A stretch of 64,000 bases of DNA, from contig JAMYHX010000059.1 of assembly GCA_025529335.1 (NCBI GenBank), positions 62,001 through 126,000 of the forward strand, written 5' to 3'. Made by a program: the position numbers and the translations under genes. The stretch is from Rhizopus sp. PT2906 (lineage: Eukaryota > Mucoromycota > Mucoromycetes > Mucorales > Rhizopodaceae). The notes under the pieces were generated by a model. It had not been told where the DNA came from. It did no database searches and worked only from the letters and a program-made list of their open reading frames with translations. Shown piece by piece: positions 23,559 to 34,359 of this stretch (position 1 is its first letter; each line of letters opens with the position of its first letter).

Positions 23559-24071
23559 TTATAAATGACTTTGTTGACCAAGTTTCTTGAGACGATCTCT
23601 GGCAATCATGATCATCTCCTGAATGCCCGTATTCAACTCTTGCTCTCGGCTCTGTCCTTCCATACGTTCCTTCAAAACAGGTATAATTTCCTTTCTTGTC
23701 CTTCCGTTCACAAACACGATAAATTTAAATCCAAACTTTTGTTCATACGCTTCGTTTAATCGTTTCAACTCTTCATTCACTTCATTATCCTCCTGGCCCT
23801 TGCCTTGTTCTCTTTGTGACATGGCAGATAGGTTCTGTTTGGGTGCTCCAATACGTGGATGTGCGTTGATCACTTCGACCCTTTCCTTCTCGTTCAGTCT
23901 TGATTGAATCTCGTCTGCCTCATTAATCAGTGCGTCATAGCTCGAATAAGGTCGCTTTTCATATAATCGTTTAGCTAAAGGAGGCGCAGTTTCAAATAGT
24001 GTATTGACCGTTTTAATAAAGCTTTCAAAATCGGCTTCGTTCAATTCTTTGATAGGTAAAAGTGTGTCCAT
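23559..24071 (-). CDS. URAD: OHCU decarboxylase (ureide pathway)
   Basis: A single-exon 170-residue protein matching 2-oxo-4-hydroxy-4-carboxy-5-ureidoimidazoline decarboxylase, which converts the last unstable product of urate oxidation to S-allantoin. Motifs are VINAHPRIGAP, with the catalytic histidine, and KFGFKFIVFVNGR. Length is normal for the family. The C-terminus ends SHL, a recognised variant of the PTS1 tripeptide, so import into peroxisomes is likely, where urate oxidase also acts. It converges on the septin-like gene. Neither urate oxidase nor HIU hydrolase is in the window. Confidence 0.92.
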   Translation of the reverse strand: MDTLLPIKELNEADFESFIKTVNTLFETAPPLAKRLYEKRPYSSYDALINEADEIQSRLNEKERVEVINAHPRIGAPKQNLSAMSQREQGKGQEDNEVNEELKRLNEAYEQKFGFKFIVFVNGRTRKEIIPVLKERMEGQSREQELNTGIQEMIMIARDRLKKLGQQSHL

Positions 24072-25857
24072 TTTTGATTGAAAAAGAAAAAATAAATAAA
24101 GATGGTGAGTATTTTATATACCTAAATTTTTAAAAAAAATATAGGATGTATATTTTTGTCCCGATCTGAGCTTCTTTTTTCAGTGCTTGCGTGGGATGCG
24201 TCAATCTTGAAGTCCAAATAATAAAGGATAAATAATATATACATGGTCAGTGCACATACAATAAAAAACGAACAGACGATTACTTTAAAAAGAAGTGATA
24301 AATGAGACCAATCAATATATCTATAAAGAAAGAAAGAAGCAAACTTGTCACACAATGATTTCTCTCAGTTAAGCTAACGAGCCTTACTGACGTTCTAAAC
24401 ATCACCATGGTAACAGTATAACAATAGCCATAACAACAGCGTCCCTTAGTAACAATAATACCACACACCATACCCTCCTCTGGCAGTAATGATGCTCCTA
24501 TGTAACATTGGCCCTCAAATGCTCGAATAAATAGTAATAAGCTTTTATGACATTATTTCTTCCTTTTCTACTTTGGAATTGATTAAAATTATATAGAAAA
24601 GTTTACAACCTTAAAGGGTGTTTCCAATAAGAGCCATGCCTAGCAGCGCATAAAAGATTGGCAATGACCAACCTGATTTGCTCGAAATTTTAGAATTCAA
24701 ATAACGCCAACGTATTTGTCAAAACTCCAAATGCAGTTTTTGTTTCTGTAAAAACCAAAGCAGCACCTTCCCCTTTTTTCCTATGCTCTTCTTTTACATC
24801 TTGTGTAAATTATAAAATCATTAACAAGGAACAAAATACGCAAGAGATCTTATAGCTTTAATCATTTAAATAAAAATTGCAATTTATATTTTTGAGAAAG
24901 TCAAGCCAAAAAGTAGCCCTAATGTCATATCAAAATAAGTATAAATAACCATGGATCTTGTCACTCCTTGCCAAGCTGTCATTCGTTCAATTATTTTTCT
25001 TTTCTTTTTATATTATATATCCACACAATAAGCTGGCCTTAACTTTTGTTTATAAAACTTCTCATCTTATTCTTTTACCCTTTCACAAAAACATCTTTAC
25101 AAACTTATCAATTGATTTTATAATAAGGCCTAGTGCCCACTTTTTTTTTTTTTACTCAATTCTCTGCTTAACTGCGGATCCTTGTCTCATAACGATTCAA
25201 TCCTCTTAAAGCATAGCAAAATTACAGTAGAATATGCGGAGAGAACAAAGCATATAAAAGAGAGGTATCAAGGACCATCCAAGGCCCTTTATCAGAAACT
25301 AACTATTAACTATGACAAAGATAAATTGTTCGAAGAAGAAAGTGATGTCCAATCATTGGAAAAGAATAGTCCCAAGAAAAGAAATCATTTATCCATCTTT
25401 GAAGCTGCTCACAGATCATCCTTGTATCAGCCAAGTATCAATACTTGATATCATTAAACTGGGGAATAGAACTTTGTTAAGAATGTCCCGCTTCAACAAG
25501 AGATACTACGGTCATTAGTTAAAGACGCTGATCATGCAATCAAAGCGTATGTAGCCAGATGCATTTGTCTCGGTTACAGTGTACAAGTTTGGTAAATGAA
25601 ACAAATAAAAGATGCTTTTGTTGAATTATTACATGCAGCATAGCTCGTTATAAAGCTTTAGCTGCATAAACAAATACCACGCATATGTCAAAACATATCT
25701 TTTCCTTAATTGCACAGCTTCTAAAAAGTCCCGATATCCAGATAAGGTAATGCGTTAGAATACACAAGCCATATGTTTATATAAAATGAAGCAACTCTTT
25801 TTCTTTCTTTCTTTTTTTTTTTAAAAAAAAAAACCTGTTGCAAACTGAAAGTTCCGC
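24072..25857. other. Gene-poor region with one unrecognised open frame
   Basis: The region separates two outward-facing genes. An X-box-like ATCACCATGGTAAC occurs at 24401-24414. A plus-strand open frame at 25182-25448 (88 residues, Lys/Ser-rich, starting MSHNDSILLKHSK) is followed in the same region by another protein-like stretch (LQQEILRSLVKDADHAIKAY, 25490-25550), suggesting a decayed or multi-exon gene. I do not recognise either piece. T and A tracts at 25801-25830 precede the GH3 gene. Confidence 0.35.
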
Positions 25858-28324
25858 ATGCGTATTCCTTTCCTTTCTACTGTTGCTATCACAGTACTAT
25901 TGATTATATATGCTTGGATAAAGCCAACTGAACACAAGCTCAACCTTCGTTCTTGGGATGAAGCCTATACAATGGCAAGGGCATTGGTTGATAAAATGTC
26001 CCTCGAACAAAAGGTCAATATTGCTACTGGCGTTGGTTGGCAAAAAGGTCCTTGTCTCGGTAATACTTATGCCATCAGCAATCCTGATTTCCCCTCTCTT
26101 TGCTTACAAGATGCTCCACTCGGTGTTCGATTTGCCTATAATGTAACCTCTGGTGTTGCTGGCATCAATGCTGCTGCCTCATTTGACAGGAATTCCATCT
26201 ATGAGCGTGGTGTCTATATGGGCCAAGAATTTCGCGGAAAGGGTGCTCACATCCAATTGGGTCCCGCAATGAATTTTATGAGATCCCCGGAAGGAGGCCG
26301 CGGTTGGGAATCAGGTGGTGAAGATCCGTTCTTGATGGGTGTTCTTGCTGAACAAACTGTTTTGGGTATTCAGAGTCAAGGTGTCATTGCTACTGCTAAG
26401 CATTACATCTTGAACGAACAAGAGCTTCACAGAACGACTGAATCATCTGAAGCCGATGAAAGAACTTTGCATGAAATATACCTCTGGCCCTTTGCCCGTG
26501 CTATTGAAGCCGGCGTTGGTTCTGTCATGTGTAGCTACAATCAAGTCAATGGGATCTTTGCTTGTGAAAATGACTATCTCTTGAACACTGTCTTGAAGGG
26601 TGAACTTGGATTCAAGGGCTTTGTGCAATCAGATTGGTCAGCCACTATGTCTACTGTTGATTCGGCAAACCATGGTCTTGATATGACTATGCCTGGTAAT
26701 ACTATTTTGAATCCTTTTTAACCCGCATTACTCAACCTTTTTATTCTAGGTGATATCACTATGGGTTCTAACGACTCTTACTTTGGTAAAAACTTGATAG
26801 ATGCTGTTCGCGCCAAAAAAGTTCCAGAGTCTCGCGTGACAGATATGGCCACTCGTATTGTCGCTGCCTGGTATAAGCTTGGGCAAGACAAAGGATTTCC
26901 CAAGACTGCACTAGATTCCTTCCATCTTGATAAAGCACCTTTTGTCAATGTTCAATCAGATCATTACGAACTGGTCCGCACAATGGGTGCAGCCTCCATC
27001 GTGCTTTTGAAGAATAGCGGAATCTTGCCATTAAACAAGTCCATCAAGAATGTTGCCTTTGTAGGAAGCGATGCTATGGTCAACCCAGAGTATGTTTACA
27101 TTGAATGTATCCTCAAGCAGAATTAACATTACTTTTTAGTGGCATTAATGCATGTGTCGATCATGCTTGTAGCAAAGGTACTCTTGCTCAAGGCTGGGGG
27201 TCTGGTACTGCTTTCTTCCCATACCTTGTTGATGTAATTTTTGCAGCTTGGTTATTTTTCTAGCCATCAAACTAAACTCTATTTATAGCCTCTCACTGGT
27301 CTTACAAGCGCTTTGGGTAATGATGTCAAGTTTACAAAGTCTTTAGATGACTGGAACCTTGGCGCTGCTGCTGCCGCTGCCAGAGATGCTGATGTTGCTT
27401 TTGTATTTTCGAGTGCTAACTCAGGAGAAGAATATATTATTGTGGATGGCAACGTTGGTGACCGTAACAATCTCAGCTTATGGAACAATGGAGATAACTT
27501 GGTAAGTATTTTTCTATGTTTTCTGAACTTTGGCTAAATACAATTTCTTTCCAAAGATCAAAGCTGTTGCAGATGCAAACAAGAATACTGTAGTCGTCAT
27601 TCACTCTGTAGGTCCTGTTTTGATGCCCTGGATTGACCATCCCAATATCAAAGCTGTTGTTTGGCCCGGTCTTCCCGGACAAGAATCTGGCAACTCTCTT
27701 GCTGACGTTGTTACTGGCAAGGTCAATCCTTCTGGTCGTCTGCCATATACCATTGCTAAGAAAGCCTCAGACTATCCCATCAAACCAGATCCTGCTCATA
27801 ATGTTGTTTACAAAGAAAAGCTTTTGATGGGATACAAATGGTTTGATGCTAATAATGTTACCCCTCTCTTCCCATTCGGTCATGGCTTGTCATACACCAG
27901 CTTTACTTATAGTGGCCTCACAGCCAAAATCGTGGCGTCTGGAAAATCTACCAAAGTCTCTGTTACAGTAACAGTCAAGAACGTGGGTCACCTTGATGGT
28001 GCTGAGATCCCTCAACTTTATCTCAGTTTCCCTGAAAGCTCAAATGAACCGCCCAAGCTCCTACGTGGTTTCGAAAAGGTGTTTATCAAGGCAGGCAAAG
28101 AGGAAGAGGTCAAATTTGAATTGACGTCAACTGAACTGAGTATCTGGGATACTGATTCCAAGTCCTGGGTTGTTCCTCCCGGCAAATTTATTGCTCATGT
28201 TGGTGCATCAAGCCGCGACATCAGGCAGTCCGCAGACTTTATTTTGTTGCCTGGAGTCGAAAAATACGTGGAAGGACAAACTCTATACAGACTTGTTCGT
28301 TTGATTCTAAGTTTCTTCTTGTAA
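25858..28324 (+). CDS. Beta-glucosidase, glycoside hydrolase family 3
   Basis: Five exons (25858-26695, 26750-27089, 27140-27233, 27289-27501, 27557-28324) give 750 residues. GH3 enzymes remove terminal beta-glucose from cellobiose and glucans with retention. The N-terminal hydrophobic segment (residues 3-19) is a signal peptide or anchor, so the enzyme is secreted or wall-bound. The GH3 barrel shows LQDAPLGVRF, GRGWESGGEDPF, AKHYILNEQE and the nucleophile motif FVQSDWSA with Asp near residue 258. The second domain has GAASIVLLKN, and the C-terminus carries a fibronectin III-like domain (SVTVTVKNVGHLDGAE). All four introns keep frame. There is no sign of truncation. Confidence 0.94.
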
Positions 28325-28549
28325 ATATTGATGGCCTGGAATTTAGGGGCTATTTGTGCCTTTGATCTGTGAAAAAGAAGATATTTTATTTGCCGTGTAA
28401 ATAAAACATTTAACAATATGGTAAACTTACTCTACTCTGTGTTAAGACGTATCATGAACACCACAATCACTGTATGATCGCCACAATGTACAATTATTCG
28501 TCAATAAGCCCGAAAAGTAGTGGTGACCACAAAGAAACACGTATGACAG

Positions 28550-28856
28550 AAAGTTCCTGTAGTTGCCTTCAGCTCTGGAATGTTCGGAAATGACTGTTTG
28601 AAGTTTAAAGGACATAGAACAAAAACAACATGGGTTTTATACAAAGCATTGAAAAGAAGAGAAAGACGAGGAGACATTATAGTTGTAACAGTTGGCGAAT
28701 TCAGAACGTCAAGGGTAAAGCGTTATTCTCTAATTTTGAATGTACTACTTAACTACTTGTAGGTTTGCAACTCTTGTGAAAATATGGCGTTCACATCTGC
28801 TGTTGTAAACCTCCATGGCACCCAATCCTGCACAGAATGTGGATTAATTTGGGAAG
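28550..28856 (+). pseudogene. Fanzor/TnpB-like gene fragment, copy 2
   Basis: Reading from 28550: KVPVVAFSSGMFGND and KFKGHRTK, then LYKALKRRERRGDIIVV and EFRTSR, a 48-bp intron (28715-28762), then VCNSCENM and CTECGLIWE. The order is the same as in copy 1 (FGNG-like block, EFxTS motif, zinc ribbon). Both Cys pairs survive here. The sequence ends just before the RuvC-III NRD motif, exactly where the short transposable element at 28857 begins. The N-terminal half is also missing. The intron falls at the same codon boundary as in copy 1, right after TSR/TSK. A remnant, not a working nuclease; the family assignment is by motif. Confidence 0.62.
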
Positions 28857-29152
28857 ACACTACATACACCAGAAAATACACCAGAAATTAGACTAATTCT
28901 ACAGGCGCTACCTCTACCCATTATCTATGATGCCTTCCAACAAAACTATTCAATATGTAGCGTCAAGCTAAACATGGTTTTATAAAATGATCATCTTGGT
29001 TTGTTTCTTTTCAAGAAGAGATAAAAAATAAATGTTGTTATTTATTTATTCTAATATTATGTTGTCAGTTTGATCAAAAAGACCACTTCTGATAAATTCA
29101 TATTTACATTATTTAGCCTATTTTCTGGTGTGTTTTCTGGTGCATGTAGTGT
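28857..29152 (+). mobile_element. Short inverted-repeat element (MITE-like), copy A
   Basis: About 296 bp. The left end ACACTACATACACCAG and right end CTGGTGCATGTAGTGT form inverted repeats of about 41 bp with few mismatches; each contains the word CACCAGAAA twice. The left two thirds matches the non-coding leader of the DDE remnant at 16531-16749 and the element at 44471. After TATGTTGTCAG a few codons resembling the DDE exon start are left before the sequence jumps to the right end. It is therefore best read as an internal-deletion derivative of that transposon. No clear target-site duplication is visible. Confidence 0.72.
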
Positions 29153-29390
29153 TCACCTTTACTGTTTGTATTTCTGTCTTGCTTGCCTTACAGGTATTTC
29201 TTGTTGTCATTCTTAAAGACTGACCACAAAATGCGTTGTTCTCATTGGCCACGATAAATTCATGGAATAATCATGATCTTCATTCTATAACAGAGTCAAA
29301 GGGTGTATAATCTTCTTTGACATAAACGTACAGATACAACAAGCAGCTCACTCTGTGGCTAGTTGATGTGATCCTATGTTCACACGAGAG

Positions 29391-29861
29391 TTAAGCGAGA
29401 AATGAAGGGATAATTTGGTTTGCACAAGCACGCAGCGTCAAGTACCTTTTTCTTCGCTTTGCTTGGTCATAAAATTTTCTAAGAGCGTCGAGCTCTTCTT
29501 TTTCCCAGCATGATTTCTGTTTCTCTCCGTATTTTTGTTCTTGTTCACGCACATAATCTTCGCATTTGGTTTTCAATGCTATGAGTGTTTCTTCTTAAAG
29601 TACATGACATTGGATTTCAGTAGGAGTAAGATTATAGTTTTTTATATCTGCGATATGATAAGCATGTGGTTTTAGTAATGGACTCATAGTGGGTGCAAAG
29701 GCTCTTTCTCCCTTTTGCATTAATGTCGTCATATCCATTTGTTGGAAGTCTCCAGCGAAGCTCTTCTTAAGAATATGACTGTAAGGATTACTGAGGTATT
29801 GGTTGCTGTTGTTAGTCCTCGTGTAAATGTGTAAAATAAAATCAAAAAAGTGATGAGTCAC
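29391..29861 (-). other. Two unrecognised minus-strand open frames
   Basis: Frames of 88 residues (29595-29861) and 61 residues (29391-29576) follow each other on the minus strand. The second is strongly charged (EEELDALRKFYDQAKRRKR-like) and looks coding in composition. They lie next to the Fanzor fragment and the short element, so they may be pieces of another decayed mobile gene, but I recognise no domain. The space between them and the eEF1A gene (29862-30343) holds a 24-base A run at about 30075-30098 and no recognised feature. Confidence 0.3.
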
Positions 29862-30343
29862 TGTTTTATTCTTTTATTAAAAGTAAAAGGAGAGACTGAT
29901 AGCAAAAAGAAATTAGGTTATTTTAAAAGAGGGCGAAGTACTAATTAAGGTATCAATTTTGGATTCCTTATCAGCATTGGTGTTAAAGTAGCTTCTCTTG
30001 GATAAACAATGACAACAAAAATGGTAATCAATACAATGATATGTATGCAGAAAATTAATAGTATACAAATCACAAAAAAAAAAAAAAAAAAAAAAAAACG
30101 ACGATAAAAGACACCACCCGTGATTTCTTTCAATGAAACCTTTACTGCCTCAATTACTCTCCTTTAACATAATGAAAATGCATCACGTATGATGAATTGA
30201 AACTACAATCAACATTGATACAAACCAAAGGTTACTTAACAGCATTAGTAAATTCCCCTTTCTAATCGAATTTGACTGACGAAAATGTATTTTTATTTAA
30301 GACAAAAGTGTTTTCTACTTTTCCATGTACAGCATTAAGAAAT

Positions 30344-31784
30344 TTATTTCTTACCGGCCTTGGCAGCGGACTTGGTGGTCTTACCAGCCTTGTCAACCTT
30401 TTCAACGGCCTTGATGACACCAACAGCAACGGTTTGACGCATGTCACGGACGGCGAAACGACCGAGAGGAGGATAGTCAGTGTAAGCTTCAACACACATG
30501 GGCTTGGAGGGAACCATCTTGACGATAGCAGAGTCACCGGACTTAACGAACTTAGGAGCATCTTCTAATTTTTTACCTACGAGCACCCCAAAATGAGCCC
30601 GTTAATAAAGCAATTTGATTGGTTGAATTTTTTTACTTACCGGAACGACGATCGATCTTTTCAATCAATTCAGCGAATTTACAGGCAATGTGAGCAGTGT
30701 GACAATCCAAGACAGGAGCGTAACCGGCACCAATTTGACCAGGGTGGTTCAAGATGATAACTTGAGCAGTGAAAGAGCCAGATTCCTTAGCGGGATCGTT
30801 CTTGGAGTCAGAGCAGACGTTACCACGACGGATATCCTTGACGGAAACGTTCTTGACGTTGAAACCGACGTTGTCACCGGGAAGACCTTCAGTGAGGGTT
30901 TCGTGGTGCATTTCGACGGACTTAACTTCAGTGGTGACGTTGGCGGGAGCGAAGGTGACAACCATACCAGCCTTGATGACACCAGTTTCGACACGACCGA
31001 CGGGGACAGTACCGATACCACCGATCTTGTAAACATCTTGAAGAGGAAGACGAAGAGGCTTGTCAACAGGACGAGTAGGAGGGTCAATGTTGTCGATGGC
31101 TTCCAAGAGAGTCTTACCAGTCTTGTTACCAGCCTTGGTTTCCTTGGTCCATCCCTTGAACCAGGGCATGTTGTTGGATTCTTCCAACATGTTGTCACCG
31201 TGCCAGCCAGAGATGGGGACGAAAGGAACAGCCTTGGGGTTGTAACCAATCTTCTTGATGAAGGAGGAAACTTCCTTGACAATTTCGTTGTAACGAGCTT
31301 CGGACCACTTGGTGGTATCCATCTTGTTAATGGCAACGATCAATTGACGGACACCGAGGGTGAAAGCCAAAAGAGCGTGTTCACGGGTTTGACCATCCTT
31401 GGAGATACCGGCTTCGAATTCACCAGTACCGGCAGCAATGATAAGGATACCACAATCAGCTTGAGAGGTACCGGTAATCATGTTCTTGATGAAATCACGG
31501 TGACCGGGAGCATCAATAACGGTGACGTTGTACTTGGGGGTTTCGAACTTCCAGAGAGCAATATCAATGGTGATACCACGTTCACGTTCAGCCTTGAGCT
31601 TGTCAAGAACCCAAGCGTACTTGAAGGAACCCTTACCGAGTTCGGCGGCTTCCTTTTCGAACTTTTCAATGGTACGCTTATCAATACCACCACACTTGTA
31701 AATCAAGTGACCAGTGGTGGTAGATTTACCGGAATCGACGTGACCAATAACGACAACGTTAACGTGAGTCTTTTCTTTACCCAT
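30344..31784 (-). CDS. TEF1: Translation elongation factor 1-alpha (eEF1A)
   Basis: Two coding exons (30641-31784 and 30344-30576) give 458 residues, the standard eEF1A length. The protein delivers aminoacyl-tRNA to the ribosome as a GTP complex. Motifs are GHVDSGKST (residues 14-22), DAPGHRDF and NKMD, and the C-terminus is Lys/Ala-rich. The single coding intron splits the codon after RRSG, where translation resumes KKLEDAP. Codon use is strongly biased (GGT, AAG, GTC, CGT), unlike its neighbours, as expected for a very highly expressed gene. The strong bias also creates long open frames on the opposite strand, which are shadows. Confidence 0.98.
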
Positions 31785-31794
31785 GGTGAATACT

Positions 31795-31851
31795 ATATGG
31801 ATGGTTTATTAGGATGGATGGATAGATGGATGGATGGATGAATGACTTTAC
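31795..31851 (-). promoter_or_regulatory. Likely 5' UTR intron of the eEF1A gene
   Basis: Ten bases upstream of the eEF1A ATG, the minus strand reads AAAAAG-GTAAAGTC, then a CCAT-rich tetranucleotide repeat, a branch-like CCTAATAAAC, and ends CATATAG before TATTCACC-ATG. This makes a 57-bp GT-AG leader intron. Such introns are common in eEF1A genes and often raise expression. No transcript data support it here. Confidence 0.5.
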
Positions 31852-32903
31852 CTTTTTGTTAAAGGGGAAGGAGAGAGAAAAATTAGGATACGTTCGCTGG
31901 AAGGTTCTAAAATGAAAATTCTACAAGCCACATTTGTTATTTCAAATGCCGAATTTTTACATTTTGACAGTCATGAATGATTTGTTTGCATATTAAAATG
32001 TTTTGATGAGGCAGAGGGATATGATATGCTTAGTCTTAACTGATCATATAATATATATTACTTTAATAAAGATCAAAGCACTGAAGCCCTTAGTTAGAGA
32101 TCTTATATCGAGATAAAACTATTATTTTCATCAACAGAGAAACATCTTACTGTAACTAATAAAATAAACACAGCCAAGAATCAGATTCGCTTGAATATTG
32201 TTTGATCTCTTTATGCTTATTACAAGCACTCAATGCCTCACAACAATCGATTCATAGGATAGGTGCGCCACATTTATGAAATATGCATGATTGCCTGTCC
32301 TACGCACATCTTTGCTTCTTTTTTTCTATCCATTGACACAAACTGTTTGATAAACTCAAAGTGATATAAGCTCCAACTGCTTGAAGAAAGCATTCAGCTA
32401 AAAAAAGTCTAGAATTTTACAGGTGATAATAATGTCATTCTAATAGACTATCATGCATATGGCCAGTAACTTTCTTTTCTTTGAAAGTTGTCATCAGGCT
32501 AAATGAGAATAACGGTCTAAAGGCAATTGTTTACATGTCAAATACTTGATGATCAGAATAAAATGCACCGAGCAAAAACAAGCATGAGTAAATAAATAAA
32601 CTATACTGATTTATGCAAACTTGAACCCCACTTTGTGGATGTATAAAGCTGAATATATATATATATATATCAGTATGTAGTGTTTCTATTTATAATGTTG
32701 GCCATTTGTGTAAACAGGATTCTATGTTTAAGGGGACAAAAGAGGATAGGCAACAAGAGCTGTATGATGATGAACCTTTTGTTTCTTTTTAGAATTGTAC
32801 GCCCTCAAATAGACATGAAAATATCGTGCTATTGGCTGTAATTTGGTAGCAACTAAAAAAATATAATCCTCGCTTTTTCTTTTTTATTCTTTTTTATAAT
32901 ATA
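31852..32903. promoter_or_regulatory. Divergent intergenic region between eEF1A and YPI1 genes
   Basis: A 1.05-kb region between outward-facing genes. It should include the strong eEF1A promoter at its left end. An AT microsatellite lies at 32654-32671. A T-rich tract (32875-32897) directly precedes the YPI1-like ATG. No exon or RNA gene is visible. Confidence 0.4.
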
Positions 32904-33481
32904 ATGAGTAGACCTGTAGAGATGACTAGAGTGCGTGAAGAGACACCTGCAGCCAGCCACGGCTCGAGAACTTTAATAGTTAATGAAACATATGAGGAAC
33001 AGACTGAATCCGACAATGACAATGCTGAACCAGTGGGTGTCTTGCGACTCACGGGTGATATGTCTTCAAGACGACCAAGAAGTATTCGATGGGATGAAAG
33101 TGTTGTTGATAATGAACACATGAATAAAAAGAAGACAAAAAGTAAGCCTTTATGATCATATGCAACTATACACAAACTGACATCGATATCTAGTTTGCTG
33201 TATCTATCATAAGCCGCATGTTGTTGGAGAATCAGATACGGAAAGCAGTAGCAGTGATGATGATAGTAGTAGTAGTGATAGTGATGACGATCGAGCTAGA
33301 CACTCCAACAGCTGTAATCATAGACGAAAAAAGAAGAATCCTAGAGAAGTGAGTCCTAATGCTTATGAGAGGCAACCTGTCTACAAAGGTAATATGATAC
33401 ATTACACTATATAAATATGTATTGATGATTAACACTTGAATTATAGACCGTCCACAGCCCTCTTCTAGCAGCAAGCCATGA
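32904..33481 (+). CDS. YPI1: Protein phosphatase 1 inhibitor (YPI1/PPP1R11 family)
   Basis: Three exons (32904-33141, 33194-33388, 33447-33481) give 155 residues. The family binds and modulates PP1 in the nucleus. Residues 49-80 hold the conserved PP1-binding block: SIRWDESVVDNEHMNKKK, with the RVxF-like IRW, followed after the intron by CCIYHKPHVVGES. The middle is a Ser/Asp run encoded by an imperfect AGT/GAT repeat (33240-33290), and the C-terminus is Arg/Lys- and Ser/Pro-rich. Both introns keep frame and restore the ICCIYHKP motif. The protein is expected to be largely disordered. Confidence 0.9.
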
Positions 33482-33590
33482 AACAACTATTCATGTTTTA
33501 AAAGGGACACAAAATACACAATTAAAGGGCACAATTATTGTTTTCTACTATGTCATTTTTTTATTTTTAGATTTTAAACTTAAATGTCAT

Positions 33591-34181
33591 TTAAGCTTGT
33601 TGATCCTATTCATATACAAGTTAGACATACGTTCATTAACGACAGTTATCGTGTGTTTACCTTTTGGAAGACATAAGTCAAGTGGCATTTACCACAGTAT
33701 TGACGGTCCTTGTGCTTGGCCATGAAGACACCAGCACCACAGGTGGCGTTGGGGCATTCACGACGGAGACGAGTGATCTTGCCAGATTCATCGACCTTGT
33801 AGTACTTCAAGATAGCCATCTTGACCTTCTTGCGCTTGTGCTTGATCTTCTTGGGGGTAGTGTAGGTCTTCTTCTTTCTCTTCTTACCACCACCGAGGAG
33901 TTCAGCGTTCAAGTGAAGAGTAGAGTTGTCTTGGACACCGTAGACAGAGAGGGCTTCAGAGTCTTGGAGAGACTTACCGGCGAAGGAGAGACATTGGAAA
34001 GAAGCATCAATGCCTGGAGTCGTGTCGTGTCATTAACACATTGCTATTTTTTTTTTCTTTGCTTTTTCTCGGTCATACCTTCACGAGCGGCAATCATAGC
34101 CTTGACATTTTCAATGGAAGCAGAGGGAGCAACCTCGAAAGCGAGGGTGTTGCCGGCAAGGGACTTGACGAAAAGTTGCAT
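33591..34181 (-). CDS. RPS31: Ubiquitin-like / 40S ribosomal protein eS31 (S27a) fusion
   Basis: Exons 34079-34181, 33661-34013 and a tiny last exon 33591-33605 give 156 residues, the usual length of ubiquitin-S27a. The ribosomal half is well conserved: GGGKKRKKKTYTTPKK, ILKYYKVD, ITRLRRECPNATCG and QYCGKCHLTYVF, with a four-Cys zinc site. The N-terminal half has the ubiquitin fold pattern but is far from true ubiquitin: it starts MQLFVKSLAGNTLAFEV, has FAGKSLQDSEALSVYGVQ, and ends LLGGG instead of LRGG. It therefore probably no longer serves as ubiquitin. Reading past the second intron donor would give VNTR and a stop at 33646; the spliced end DQQA is preferred by length. It shares a 178-bp upstream region with INTS3. 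Confidence 0.9.
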
Positions 34182-34359
34182 TGCTGAACGGAAAGAGAAG
34201 GAGCCATCAAGAAACGACCTTGAAGGGCTTTTTTAAAAAATTTGCTGGACTGAGATTGAATATAGCAGTCGTGCCTGTGAGTGGCTTGGGAGCTTTTAAA
34301 ATCAGTTCTCAGCTTCATGCGTTGTGGTACTTTTTCTTGTGTGCGCGCGCGTAAAGTCC
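34182..34359. promoter_or_regulatory. Bidirectional promoter between eS31 and INTS3
   Basis: Only 178 bp separate the two outward start codons, so a shared promoter is likely. It contains GTGTGCGCGCGCG (34339-34351), a rare GC-rich alternating tract in this AT-rich sequence. No named ribosomal-protein promoter element was recognised. Confidence 0.45.

Noticed and set aside
30690..31841. A 383-residue open frame on the plus strand opposite eEF1A.
   Set aside because: It is the complement of a strongly codon-biased gene; its residue pattern mirrors eEF1A codons and matches no family.
33646..33663. eS31 ending VNTR at 33646 without the last intron.
   Set aside because: The splice at the GTAAAC donor gives DQQA and exactly 156 residues, the family's usual length; the read-through end stays possible.
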